64,000 nucleotides of DNA, taken from NCBI GenBank assembly GCA_958299035.1, contig CATQJL010000223.1, positions 82,043,322 to 82,107,321 on the forward strand. Direction: 5' to 3'. Positions 1-11,088 of the stretch are shown piece after piece. This DNA is from Cylicocyclus nassatus (taxonomy: Eukaryota > Nematoda > Chromadorea > Rhabditida > Strongylidae). The position numbers and the translations under genes are program-made. The notes below the pieces were generated by a model, which worked only from the letters and a program-made list of their open reading frames with translations, had not been told where the DNA came from and did no database searches. Each line of letters starts with the position of its first letter. Position 1 is the first letter of the stretch.

Positions 1-113
1 TTAATGCCGTCTTCAACCTGGATGGGCTGAACTCAGATCACGCATGTTAGTATCATGCACATTCCATGACTTTTGAATAAATTTGAAGAAATATTTGGAG
101 AAATAGTGCATAC

Positions 114-479
114 TTCGTGATGCTTTCAGTTCGGAGATTTCCCTCAGCAATGTGCCGACCCGCTTCCGCTCCTCCATTATATTTTCATGCAGTTCGTCGA
201 TAAGCTGATTGATTTGTTGAATCTCCTCGTGCTGAACTAGGACTATTTGTTGTCTCAATAAATGGAGGCCGTGCGGACCCATACCAGATGAACCTTGGTT
301 TCCATCACTTGCGACTTGAACTCTTCATCAAAGTAGTCACAGTATATGAAGAGCTCATTTATATCGGATGAGTACAACGATGAATCCAGTGCTCGGACGA
401 AGTGGCCAATGTGTCGAAGTTGCTCTCGCGCGGACACGTTCTTACATTTCCTGTCCTTAACTTCAATTGAATACAAATG
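114..479 (-). CDS. Partial coiled-coil protein gene, two internal exons, runs off left edge
   Basis: Two exons read in phase on the minus strand: 479-294 (62 codons) and 231-114 (39 codons plus one base). They are separated by a 62-bp intron (293-232) that starts GTTCAT and ends GTTCAG. The first exon follows an ATTTAG acceptor and the second ends at a GTATGC donor, so both neighbouring exons lie elsewhere; downstream coding sequence is outside the window. Without the intron the two frames look frameshifted, which is why I favour splicing. The second exon (HEEIQQINQLIDELHENI and onward) has heptad-like spacing of hydrophobic residues and many charged residues, as in a coiled coil. The first exon contains YCDYFDEEF. 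I do not recognise the family. The first-exon candidate at 10971-11088 has a compatible phase. Confidence 0.5.
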
Positions 480-1246
480 CTAAATGAATTCTAACAGACT
501 TTAGAGGTGTTTGCAACTCAACTTCGATCTCTAAGATCATGACTTATAATAAAGCGCTAAGCGTCTGTCTGTTTGTCTGTGTGTGTGTATATCTGTCTGT
601 CACGAAATTCACAGAGTGAGTTGCAGCCAGCCTCTTGATCTAGAATTTTGGTCATAGCATCCTGTCACCGCGTAGGTAAACTGTGCAAAATCACAAGCCG
701 ATCCAGTAAGTGGAACCATCGAAAACTGTGCGTCAAACGGATCCACGCTACTTTTGGCCCGCCAAAATGGGTCGATAATTGGACCTTTTGCAAAGTCTTG
801 GATTTATTCAGCAAGTAAATTCTAAAAACATTGACTTCAGCTCAAAAAGTAAGCAAAAAGTCTATTATTACACAAAATTGGCGCCAAAAAGATGTAACTG
901 AACAAATTGTCGATTTGCCAAGTTTTTACTATGAAAATTGAGAGGATTTTTGAATAGATATGTAGCCCAAGGTGGTCTTTATCCTTATGGCAAATATAAA
1001 GCCAAAATAAATTCAGTAACCCATTCAAAATCGCATTTGTTTTTCTGCGGGAAAATTTTTTCTCCCAAAATTACCAATCTTACATGGAAAAGCTCTAAAA
1101 ATGAATGGTTGTTTACAATTCATTTGTGATGTTCAGCATCGCGCGGTGAGTTTCAAAGTCATTACTATGTGATCACGAAGAAGGCACGGATAGTAGAGCC
1201 AGTGCGAACCTCTGCGAAGCAGAGGTGATGCACTGGTCTTAATATA
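480..1246. other. Gene-free stretch with TGTC-rich microsatellite and a hairpin
   Basis: No coding region is supported here. Positions 561-601 hold a degenerate TGTC/TGTG microsatellite. The text after it resembles the sequence after the microsatellite near 12.0 kb, so both may be relics of one dispersed repeat. Positions 1199-1236 form a compact inverted repeat, listed separately. Confidence 0.6.
1199..1236. repeat. Compact imperfect hairpin
   Basis: CCAGTGC pairs with GCACTGG and the inner CCTCTGC pairs with GCAGAGG, separated by short GAA and TGAT loops. It ends about 10 bp before a CAGGGTGTCCC-type MITE end. It could be a MITE remnant or a small structured RNA; the sequence alone does not decide. 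Confidence 0.6.
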
Positions 1247-1352
1247 AAGGGTGTCCCAAAAAATGTACTCACTGTTTGATTGTAAATAACGCTCTTGTAA
1301 TGAAGTGTTTCGGGAAGCTTTAAGTACCATTTTGTAGAGCGAGGTTCAACTT
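1247..1352 (+). mobile_element. Left-end fragment of CAGGGTGTCCC MITE
   Basis: Begins AGGGTGTCCCAAAAAATG and continues through CACTGTTTGATTG and TTTTGTAGAGCGAGGTTCAAC, matching the outer arm of the MITEs at 10166-10832 and 53372-54050. It breaks off where the fold-back element at 1351 begins. The details GTACTCACTG and AGTGTTTCGGGAAG are shared with the right end at 7892 rather than with the other two copies, so the two fragments belong to one subfamily. Confidence 0.8.
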
Positions 1353-1821
1353 ACAAGGAAACCGTGTCGAGTCGAAATGGCCTTTCCAGATGGGACCCAT
1401 ACTGCTTTGAAGAGCATTAATTGGTGATTCCAAATCTGCTTTCCAAATCTGCCAAGCGCCTCTGGACGCCGAGTTATGCTCGCTTTTCAGGTCAAAAAAC
1501 TGAACGCAAAACTGAAGCAGAATCGCCCAAATTTGCTCAAATGGTCCAGTGTCAAGTATCAGAGCTGTTTATGCAATGGATACATTTTATTTGATATGCT
1601 AATACTTAACGTTGCTTTATCTGAGAGCTGGAAAGATTGTAAAAATCAATTCTACCTAAATTCTGCATTCATTTTTCGTTCCGAAGAACGGTCATAACTC
1701 GGCGTCCAGAGGCGCTTGGCAGATTTGGAAGGCAGATTTGGAATCGTCGCTTAATACGCTTCAAAGCAGTATGGGTCTCATCTGGAAAGGCCACTTCGAC
1801 TCGACACGGTTCCCTTGTTAA
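1351..1821. mobile_element. Fold-back element, about 130-bp inverted arms
   Basis: The left arm, from CAAGGAAACCGTGTCGAGTC to about 1480, is repeated inverted at about 1690-1821. Both arms include the blocks around CAAAGCAGTATGGGTC, CCAAATCTGCC and GCGCCTCTGGACGCCGAG. The roughly 200-bp centre is unrelated and AT-rich, with no transposase frame. It interrupts the MITE fragment that starts at 1247, so it is probably the younger insertion. Confidence 0.85.
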
Positions 1822-2747
1822 ATCACTACGTAATATATAACGAATTCGTTGTTTACCCATTAAGCCGCTGATAGTTGGATTATGGCAAACGAGGAGGGCG
1901 CAGATGTAAAAATTATGATGAAATACACTGATCTTTGGAATTGGATTGCTGCCATTAGCGGTGAGTTGAAGTCAGTCAAATGGCACGATGCCAGATTTTC
2001 GTAAGCCTTTGGAACGGTGCCAAATTTCGTAAGTATGGCAACTGAAACAACACACATGCATAAAGGCATGTTTCGGGCGTGTTTTCGATCGATATCGTCA
2101 TTATTTTTCACGTCTGCAGTTTTGACCATCCTAGGAACTGCTCTAATTTCCACGTTCATTCTAGAATTTCTTCCAATAACTGTTGTTCTGAGAATTCTTC
2201 TCATTCGCGAATATATTCTTTGATTGCTCTTAATAAGAGATTGTCATCGCCGAAGATTTAGTTTCTATGGAGAGGGGAATCTAATCTGACCGGAAGTGCT
2301 TTCGCAATTGGATCATCATTTCTTGTGCTTCTATGTTCTTTGATATTTGCTTCTAATACGATTGTTATCGCCGAAAATTTTGTTTCTATGGAGAGAGGAT
2401 TTTCGAGGTAGAAATTTGCCAAGCGTACTCCCGGTAACATCGGAGCTAAAACTGAGTTCATTACAAATTCGACTCTTCTGTGTGAGCTGTTTAGTATCTT
2501 GAAAACACTCAGTGAGAGAGATTTTACTCCAAATATGACATCCGCATGTAGGTACAAATAGCAGATACAAATGAGCAGATATAACGGAACGTCTGAAAGG
2601 ACTAACAAAACAAACGAAAGATGAGTGAGGAAATTTGTTTTTATTTTACTGAGATCTGAGATCAGTGATATCTAGGCACTGTATTTTCTGCAGGTTTGCT
2701 GTGCAAGAGAGGAATACTTGTCACCGTTTTGGTATACAAAAGTCTGT

Positions 2748-4600
2748 TGAAACCCGATCGGGCAGAGAAACAGATTTTTGCATGTTGGGACTGTTCTTAT
2801 AATTTTTGAACGGTCTTCAAGCGGCACGTAGGGAATAAACTTTATTTTTGAATAGTTACTATCGGTTTGTAAGCGGCACGTAGGGCAACCCGATCGGGCA
2901 GGGAGACGGATTTTTGTATGTTTGGGGCAGTTCTTATAATTTTTAAACGGTCTTTAAGCGGCACGTAGGAAATAAACTTTCTTTTTGAATAGTTACTATC
3001 GGTTTGTAAGCGGCACTTAGGGCAACCCGATTGGGCAGGGAAACAGATTTTTACATGTTTGGGGCAGTTCATATAATTTTTAAACGGTCTTCCAGCGGCA
3101 CGTAGGGCATGAACTGTCTTTTAGATAGATAATATTGATTTAAAAGCGGCACGTAGGGCAACCCGATCGGGCAGGGAAACAGATTTTTTTAATGTTTGGG
3201 GCAGTTCTTGTAATTTTTGAACGGTCTTCAAGCGGCACGTAGGGAATAAACTTTATTTTTGAATAGTTACTATCGGTTTGTAAGCGGCACGTAGGGCAAC
3301 CCGATCGGGCAGGGAGACGGATTTTTGTATGTTTGGGGCAGTTCTTATAATTTTTAAACGGTCTTTAAGCGGCACGTAGGAAATAAACTTTCTTTTTGAA
3401 TAGTTATTACCGGTTTGTAAGCGGCACTTAGGGCAACCCGATTGGGCAGAGAAACAGATTTTTACATGTTTGGGGCAGTTCATATAATTTTTAAACGGTC
3501 TTCCAGCGGCACGTAGGGCATGAACTGTCTTTTAGATAGATAATATTGGTTTGTAAGCGGCACGTAGGGCAACCCGATCGGGCAGGGAGACGGATTTTTG
3601 TATGTTTGGGGCAGTTCTTATAATTTTTAAACGGTCTTTAAGCGGCACGTAGGAAATAAACTTTCTTTTTGAATAGTTACTATCGGTTTGTAAGCGGCAC
3701 TTAGGGCAACCCGATTGGGCAGGGAAACAGATTTTTATATGTTTGGGGCAGTTCATATAATTTTTAAACGGTCTTCCAGCGGCACGTAGGGCATGAACTG
3801 TCTTTTAGATAGATAATATTGGTTTGTAAGCGGCACGTAGGGCAACCCGATCGGGCAGGGAAACAGGTTTTTTTATGTTTGGGGCAGTTCTTGTAATTTT
3901 TGAACGGTTATCAAGCGGCACGTAGGGAATAAACTTTATTTCTGAATAGTTACTATCGGTCTGTAAGCGGCACGTAGGGCAACCCGATCGGGCAGGGAAA
4001 CAGATTTTTATATGTTTGGGGCAGTTCATATAATTTTTAAACGGTCTTCAAGGGGCACGTAGGGCATAAACTGTCTTTTAGATAGATAATATTGGTTTGT
4101 AAGCGGCACGTAGGGCAACCCGATCGGGCAGGGAGACGGATTTTTGTATGTTTGGGGCAGTTCTTGTAATTTTTGAACGGTTATCAAGCGGCACGTAGGG
4201 AATAAACGTTATTTTTGAATAGTTACTATCGGTCTGTAAGCGGCACGTAGGGCAACCCGATCGGGCAGGAAAACAGACTTTTATATGTTTGGGGCAGTTC
4301 TTATAATTTTCTAACCGTCTTCAAGCGAGACGTAGGGCATGAACTGTCTTTTAGATAGATAATATTGGTTTGTAAGCGGCACGTAGGGCAACCCGATCGG
4401 GCAGGGAAACAGATTTTTTCATGTTTGAGGCAGTTCTTGTAATTTTTGAACGGTCTTCAAGCGGCACGTAGAGCATGAACTTTTTTTCAGATAGATAATT
4501 GGTTTGTAAACGGCACGTAGGGCAATTTGATCGGACAGGGAAAGATTTTTTACATGTTTGTGCAGTTCTTATGATTGACGGTCTTTGCGTGGCTCCCTTT
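2748..4600. repeat. Compound satellite array, about 137-bp period
   Basis: About thirteen imperfect tandem copies. The landmark GGGCAACCCGATCGGGCAG recurs near 2884, 3022, 3157, 3296, 3435, 3570, 3710 and 3841, then on to about 4395. A shorter motif, AGCGGCACGTAGGG, occurs twice per unit, so each monomer is built from two diverged half-units of about 55 and 82 bp. Similarity is higher between copies 273 or 411 bp apart, which points to higher-order amplification. The ends decay around 2750 and 4560. Minus-strand reading frames of 74-76 codons inside the array arise from the periodicity and are not called as genes. Confidence 0.95.
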
Positions 4601-5959
4601 TGTAGTAAAGCTTCATATTCCTTCAGCGAAAAAATAAGGATTCTTTAACAAAGTTCTTAGACGATTGATTTCGTTGCTGTCGGAATTGATTCTATGAAAA
4701 AGTGTTTTTTGTAGTACACTAATTCTTATGGTGTATTTCTACTTCCAAAACGATAGATATTCTGCTACTTACTTAACGATCTTTTATGGAACTTGTTGAG
4801 AAGAACTGAAAGAGCAAATTTCTTGAGAGGGTAGAAAAGTGGGGGGAGGGGTATCTGAATGTCTCCGTGAGGAGGGGAGTTGCATAAAGAGCGTGTAAAC
4901 GAGATAGAATAATATCATGCATGGTTCTGGCAGGAATTTCGAGAAATGCTGAATGATTTGTGGAAATTATCGCTTCTTCGAGCAGTTTTCCTTTTGTAGA
5001 ATCCTCTTCGCAAAAATGTTCTCAGGAAAAGAACAGAAAACTTATTCAGAAATATTTTTAGTCACAGCTAAGCGCTTATATTGTATCTGCTCTGACCCAC
5101 TTGCTAGCGACCCGTAGGGTCGCTAGTCTAAAGTATAGAGCAAATCACCGACTGCTCTTCATTACTGTAGGCATACCTTCGATAGTCAAGAGACAGAGCC
5201 TAGAAAGTGATAGTTGTTTGAGTTCTTGCCCCCTATAAAAAGTGAAGGTTGTTTTAGAAAAAATAGATGGAAATTTAGAGATTTGAATTGAACCAGGAAA
5301 CTTGAAAAATTCATATAAAACAGAGGCTAACACATCACCTAATTTAAAACCTTATCTTGGTGGTTTCCTACGCACATTTTTGTCCTCAGAATTGCCGGTT
5401 AAATTGGGTGGCAACAGGAACAAAGTTCTTTTCTAATTGAAAAAAAGCGTTAGCTGTGGCTGTAGTTGGACCGAAAGAAGGCAAACTTGTCACAACTAAA
5501 CTGAACATGTTAAACATGTCTGGAAAGTTATGCTGCACATCGACGCCAATCTGATTTTTGACGCGTCCTTTGAATTTTCACCCCCGCATGGTCGTTTCGT
5601 ATCCTGCGACGTTGTCTGGATTCTTCCGCTCATCATTCTGAGCAAGTAACGTCCAAGCTGGAGAAAATTCGTTGCAAAAGCATTGAAAAAGAACAAGGTA
5701 AAGAAAAACGCTCTTTTTGGTAATTTTCACAAAAAAACGGCATAAGCAAAGAAGTAAGCTCGGCGACGTTGTCTACATTATAGACAGAAACAAGACCTAT
5801 CGAATACACAAAAAACCGAGTGAAAAGAGTTGAACTGAAGAAAAAACAAGAGGTTTTCGAAACTCCGTTTTTCCTATATTTCTCGTTTAAATCATAAAAA
5901 GGAGTCTTGCGACGTTGTCAGCGTGAAAATAGAGATCAAGAGCTTTAATATGATATATA
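4601..5959. other. Gene-free stretch
   Basis: No supported gene. A 23-bp near-perfect palindrome, CTAGCGACCC-GTA-GGGTCGCTAG, lies at 5104-5126. Short reading frames on the minus strand around 5145-5333 and 5496-5696 lack splice context or recognisable motifs. Confidence 0.5.
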
Positions 5960-6697
5960 CAGTCGAGTAGATTTCCTGCTTAATATAGTGTTCCTGCAGA
6001 CGCGACAACGCTGGGACGTCAATAAATGCCTTGCGAGTTCCCGAGCTAGTGTTTCCCAGTGTTTTCTTTGCTTATTTCATGTTTTTTAGTTGATTCGTTG
6101 CTGATAAAGAGGAAAAGGGTAAGTTAAAGAGTAGTTTCTGTTTTCTGAGAAGTTCTATTATCGCATATTCACAGATATCCACGTGGAGCATTCCGCGTCA
6201 GCTTCTTGTCTAGTTTTTTTTGTCATTTCCTTTTCTTCTGTGACTTCTTCTTTCAAACCTCCTCCTTCTTGTGAGGTGTTTCTTTGAACGCTAGTTGGCT
6301 TGTCTTGCAGCAACTTCGCTTTCATCCATAGGAAATAGCATTTTAATCAAGTACTTCATTGATCAAGACAAAAGTCAATCGTAAAAACCCACTAGCGTTC
6401 AAAGAATACCTCACAAGAAGAAAGAGACATGAAGTGACAGAAAAATAGACAAGAAGCTGACGCGAACTGCTTCCACCTGGATATGTGAATATGCGATGAT
6501 AGAACTTCTCAGAAAACAGAAATAACTCTCTAACTTACCTTTTTCTTCTTTATCAGCAACGAATCACCTAAAAAGCATAGAATAAGCAAAGAAAACACTG
6601 GAAAACACTAGCTCGGGAGCTCGTCAGGCAATTATTGACGTCCCAGCGTTGTCGCGTCTGCAGGGACACTATATTAAGCAGGAAATCTACTCGACTG
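5960..6697. mobile_element. Fold-back element with CAGTCGAGTAG ends, TA-flanked
   Basis: Near-palindromic over 738 bp. The left end is CAGTCGAGTAGATTTCCTGC and the right end is its complement, each flanked by TA, as expected for TA target-site duplication. Inner blocks also pair, including CGACAACGCTGGGACGTCAA, TTCCCGAGCTAGTG and CTTGTGAGGT, with an apex near 6340. No transposase reading frame is present, so it is a non-autonomous element. Confidence 0.9.
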
Positions 6698-6738
6698 TAG
6701 ATTGTCGAAATAGGGCTCCCAAAAACGAAGAAAAGGGT

Positions 6739-6853
6739 ACCAGAGCCAAATGCCCCGCGCCCCGCTTTTGGGGTAGCGAGGTAGCGCGCAAGTCGCGGAG
6801 ACGCAGACGGGCAGCGGAGACAGACCAGAGCCGGCGGGGCATTTGGCTCTGGT
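6739..6853. mobile_element. 115-bp GC-rich element with 20-bp inverted ends
   Basis: ACCAGAGCCAAATGCCCCGC at 6739 is repeated inverted at 6834-6853. The interior is GC-rich (about two thirds G+C) in an AT-rich neighbourhood and contains GCGAGGTAGCGCGC and related repeats. It lies about 40 bp from the fold-back element at 5960-6697. It resembles a tiny MITE. Confidence 0.75.
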
Positions 6854-7349
6854 CATTGATCTCCGCGGGATCCGAAACCCTCTAACATTATATATCGTTG
6901 TGATCCTCATGAGACGTCCAGGAGCACTGACGACGTCGCGAGTCTTGAAATTCACTCCATAACGAGATAGACCAGCATTTAAGTAGCGACTCTCTGCGCA
7001 AGATTTGAGCGCAGTTCCTCGTTTCTATTGAACTCCAGCGGCTTTCATGAACTTCCAACGCTCAATCGAAGTCTAGAGAAAGATTAGTTGAGAAATTTTG
7101 CTCCAGTTCCTCATTGAATTTTTGAATAAAAGTCTTTTTGGCAAAAAAGGGCCATAAAAACGTAATCCTTCGGTTTTTTGAGTTTCTTTTGGATGTCACT
7201 ACTATATTTACCTCATTCACATCTCTCCCTATATGGATATGTCATTAGTTATGCCATGATATCCGGGGCTTCGCCCCGGATGACTTCCCTCTAAGTGAAG
7301 GTTGTGTCTATCATGACGCTCAAAGTGAAGGTCTCCAGAGTACGTGGCT
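6854..7349. other. Gene-free stretch
   Basis: Nothing coding is supported. A short GC hairpin, ATCCGGGGC-TTC-GCCCCGGAT, lies at about 7260-7280. Confidence 0.5.
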
Positions 7350-7892
7350 CTATGTATCGAAGGTATGACTGTAGGATTACGGTAGGAACTTCAAGCATAT
7401 GGTGTCACTGTGAAAAAAGCTGCGGTTTCAAAAATTTTCAAATAAATGTAAAAATTTGTTTAATTGAGTTTCCATGGACGCCGAGTTCAATACTCAATTA
7501 TGCATAAGGCTGCGGAGTTTTCTAAACGGTATAATTGCAATTTTCGGGAGCACTGGAAAACCGTCCGGTACTGCTTACCTCACATAACTTTTTATTGAAG
7601 CATTACGGTAAGCTGCGAACTCCACATTTTGAATCAGCAACTCTAATTAGTCCAGTGTGATACTTTTCAGGTTGTTTTGTTTGCTTTCTGAGGCAAAATA
7701 TGGCCTTTCATATCTCAAAACCCTCTTCAAAGTTCCTACCGTAATCCTACAGTAATGAAGAGCAATCGGTGATTCGCTCTATACTGTAAATCTAAGTTGA
7801 AGCCAGCTCTACAAAACGGTACCTAAATCTTCCCGAAACACTTCATTACAGGAGATTTACAATCAGTGAGTACATATTTTTGGGACACCCTG
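7350..7892. mobile_element. Truncated CAGGGTGTCCC MITE (right part)
   Basis: Aligns by eye with 53520-54050: CTGTAGGATTACGGTAGGAA, TATGGTGTCA, GCTTTCTAAACGGTGTAA-like text, TACTGCTTACCTC and the terminal TTTTTGGGACACCCTG followed by TA. The first roughly 150 bp of the element are missing. The right end matches the subfamily of the fragment at 1247. A hairpin at 7898-7940 with an AGCTTGG/CCAAGCT core lies just outside it. Confidence 0.85.
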
Positions 7893-7956
7893 TATGAGAA
7901 AACAAAATATCAGCTTGGCTCCAAGCTGATGCTTTGTTTCCTCGTATATTTTAGAA

Positions 7957-8381
7957 TCAATCAATTTCATCCTTTCTCAATAAGCTTAAATTCATAGGCA
8001 CCCTCCATTCAATTCTGAAATTGGTGATACTGATGCAGTGTAATAATGAAGCCTTTAAGTAAATATATAAATACCCAAGTCCAGCTGCAAAAAGTATATA
8101 TAAAAACGAGGAAATCGCAGCAAACATGGATGTTGCAGTGGTCCCCACGCCTATAAATGTGGGTGGTCTGAAAGCAATGAACCCAAAACTGAACTTTGAA
8201 ATATCTAGGTCGAGAATTTGTAATACACAATGTAAGGTGTTACCCAATGTAAAGGAATTCTCGACATTTCTAAGTACTACTAATTTTATTTCGGACTCGC
8301 GGTCAGGCCTTTGAGCCATCCCGACAAAGCCATATATTTTTGAAGGCACTTTGGCAATTTCCACTGGGACAGATTCTCCAG
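7957..8381 (-). CDS. Possible terminal exon of an unrecognised membrane protein
   Basis: An open frame of about 140 codons ends at a TGA at 7957. A strong acceptor (CTTCTTTTGCTTCTAG) lies immediately upstream at 8382, so this would be a last exon entered in phase 1; earlier exons were not found. The predicted segment has a soluble part with PDRESEIKLVVLRNVE and then a hydrophobic stretch with SMFAAISSFLYILFAAGLGY that could span a membrane. A nematode chemoreceptor or other multi-pass protein is possible, but I do not recognise the family. It ends about 65 bp from a MITE, so a transposon-derived frame cannot be excluded. Confidence 0.35.
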
Positions 8382-9205
8382 CTAGAAGCAAAAGAAGATC
8401 AACGGAAATGACCCATCATTTTGGATTGTGTCACCTATATTGGATAGAATCCGAGATGTCATAATATGAGATTCGTGACCTATTTTATGTAGTTGGTAGA
8501 AGTTTGTACTGATCGAACGTCCTTGTGGAGAAAAATATTAGTTTCTGCGGTAGTCAATCTCAATATAACATTACAAAACGGCAAAATCGTTTTCAAGCAT
8601 TTGGAAATAACTTGCTGAAGACACTCGAACAGCAACTAAGTCAGAAAGATTGTATTACGATAACTATCACTGGTATTTACGGGGGTTTTTTTGCAATGAT
8701 GCGCTTTTTCGGAAATCCTAGATGATCGAAGCTAGACTGATCTCTTGTGACGATGCATGGAAGGAAGAGAGGAATTAAAGGGAGAGAAAAAACGGGGGGG
8801 GGACAAAAGTAACGTTTGTGTGAGTAGAAAAATGGGAAATGGAGAAAGTTTATGACCATGCTTTATCAATGGTAGTCCACTTGGCAAACGTCTGGAACCT
8901 GCCAGGTAAATTTGGAACAACAAATTACCTGCACGAGAATTTCCATTAACTTTTCAAATATGAACTGTCTCTACTGTGAATAATTATGGTGACTCATTCA
9001 ATTATCAAAATTAAGCTGAGGGGCGTGCCTGCCACGAACCCTTCCAAAACTAGAGGTTTACAAGCAAAGAAATTGGAAAGCTTCCCAAGAATTTTTCTGG
9101 AGAGCTAGTCGCCACGCTCCGCACTTGTGTTCAGTCGCTGATGCCCCTATTTTTTCACACCGCCACAAAAATGTTCTGCAGCTTGCCCATATGCCATCTT
9201 TTATA
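8382..9205. other. Gene-free stretch with a G9 run
   Basis: G9 lies at 8794-8802. A plus-strand frame at about 8540-8725 reads well but has no start or splice support, so it is not called. Nothing else is supported. Confidence 0.4.
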
Positions 9206-9958
9206 GGGGCCTGCAGGATCGCGAGAGTCGGACGTGCGTACGGCCATTGCGCCGCGCACGTCGTATGTCACTGGGTCGTACTCGATTAAGGCTGGATAGG
9301 TGAGATTTTTTTGTTTTTCTTCTCATTTCTCGCCTTCTTTTCTTTTCAGGCGGCGAACATATGTTGGTGCAGAGGAGTTTAAGATCTAGATTAAGGTGAG
9401 GTGCAGGATTATGCTCAATACGGGCCAATATTGTGGACTTTTCACCCCTGCTTTGAAGAATGTTGAGTTTTCTGTTCTGGCTGTCCGATTATGTTCGATT
9501 TTTCGTCCTGCCTGCCCGGTTACGAAACTCCGTTTTATTTGCAACGTCTGTTCTACCTCATCTTGCATCATGCGCGTCATCACAATCATAATCATTGTCA
9601 TCATCATCATCATCATCACAGCAATATGCAAGTTAAATTAGAATAGACGGTAGAAATAGAACAGTTTGCTGTAACAGGGCAGCCAGGACAGAAAATCCAA
9701 CATCTCAACCAGCAGGCATGGAAGGTCTGCAATATTGAGTCCGTATTGAGCATAATCCTGCACCTCTCCTTAATTCAGATCTTAAACTCCTCCGCACCAA
9801 CATGTGCTCACCGTCTGAAAAGAAAAGAAGGCGTGAAATGTAAAGAAAAACAAAAAAAACTTACCTATCTAGCCTTAATCGACTACGACCCAGCGATATC
9901 AGGCGTGCGCGGCGCAAAGCCCGTACGCGCGTCCGACTCTCGCGATCCTGCAGGCCCC
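9206..9958. mobile_element. Fold-back MITE with CCTGCAGGATCGCGAGAGTC ends
   Basis: The outer arm GGGGCCTGCAGGATCGCGAG with GTCGGACGTGCG is repeated inverted at the right end, and both flanks read TATA. Inner arms also pair, for example GGTGCAGGATTATGCTCAAT with its complement near 9745. The central region carries a CAT/ATC microsatellite. A shorter relative of the same family lies at 50821-51100. No coding capacity is seen. Confidence 0.9.
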
Positions 9959-10165
9959 TATAGCACCTTATACCTGGCTGTCGCGAGGCCAAGTTACCAA
10001 CAGTACAGGCTCAGATTCATGCTCCAAGGAATTACATCTCATATTTGGATGAGAATATATTGAGAGAGCAACTCGTTCCCCATTCTAGACCAAGTTAGAG
10101 ATTGTAAGACGAGTGCAGCAGCTATTCTGACAGTATGATGGTTAGGAGCGCTTGAATTCGAAATA

Positions 10166-10832
10166 CAGGGTGTCCCAAAAAAATGCTAACACTGTTTGAT
10201 CGTTAATAACTCCCTTGATTTCATATTTTTCGACGAGCTTGAGGCACCGTTCTGTAGAGCGAGGTTCAACTTAGATTCACAGTATGGAGCGAATCACCGT
10301 TTGCTGTTCTTTACTGTAGGACGGTAAGGAATCCAGCATGTGGAACCGTCGTGAAGTATGCCCTCTGATAAAAATTTTTTTCAAAAAATCTGAAAAATCG
10401 TATACTAGGGTTTTCGCGCACGCTGATTTTACTACACAACTTTTTACGAGTGTTTTCAGCTTTTTTGACGGTGTAATCGCATTTTTGACACATGCTGGGA
10501 AGCCAGTCATTACACTTTACCTAGGATAACTTTGAAAAGAAGTATCATAACAGAATGGAAATTTCATATCCGAAATCAGCGGCTTCCATTACCATAGTAA
10601 AAAAGGTTTTGGCTTGTTTGGCTCTGTTTTGAAGCAGAAAATGGCCTTCAATGGCCGAAAATCATTGTCAAATTTCCTACCGTAATTCTACAGTAAAGAG
10701 GAGAGTTAGATCCATACTGTAAATCTAAGTTTATCCTCGCTCTACAAAACGGTACCTAAAGCTCGGCGAAAGACTTGAAAGCAAGGGAGTTATTAACGAT
10801 CAAACAGTGTTAACATTTTTTGGGACACCCTG
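10166..10832. mobile_element. CAGGGTGTCCC MITE, complete copy
   Basis: A 667-bp element with inverted ends CAGGGTGTCCCAAAAAAATG and the matching TTTTTTGGGACACCCTG, flanked by TA on both sides. The inverted arms extend over about 160 bp through AACACTGTTTGATCGTTAAT. The TA flanks suggest mobilisation by a Tc1/mariner-type transposase. There is no internal transposase. Confidence 0.95.
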
Positions 10833-10970
10833 TATTTAGCCACAACACTTGGCAATGACAATTTGAAAAGTCCACACAAGACAAGCTCGAAATAGTATTT
10901 TATGAGAGAGTTAATCTCAAGAGTAGGCTCAAAAAACAAAAAATACTACGTATAAGTTTCTTTGGCGTAC

Positions 10971-11088
10971 CTCTTCCATCACTCGTTTACAGGTCTCCAG
11001 CAGTGATGTGAGTTTGGCGTGTGCTGCTTTGAGATGGTCACAATTGGCAGCTCGATTATCGGAGTCAAGTCCCATTGTCTCGTATGAA
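10971..11088 (-). CDS. Possible first coding exon, 35 codons
   Basis: A CATATCAG acceptor-like site lies 13 bases before ATG at 11075. The frame gives MGLDSDNRAANCDHLKAA and 17 more residues, ending in phase 0 at a GTACGC donor (10970). The peptide is helical and charged. The acceptor just before the ATG could take a spliced leader. The phase would allow joining to the coiled-coil exons at the left edge across a roughly 10.5-kb repeat-filled intron, but that is a guess. Confidence 0.35.

Noticed and set aside
2842..4029. Four near-identical minus-strand frames of 74-76 codons starting MNCPKH
   Set aside because: They follow the satellite period exactly and have no splice sites or start context of their own; they are products of the repeat.
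8540..8725. Plus-strand frame with FGNNLLKTLEQQLSQKD and TGIYGGFFAMM
   Set aside because: It reads like protein but has no ATG at its head, no convincing acceptor and no recognised family.
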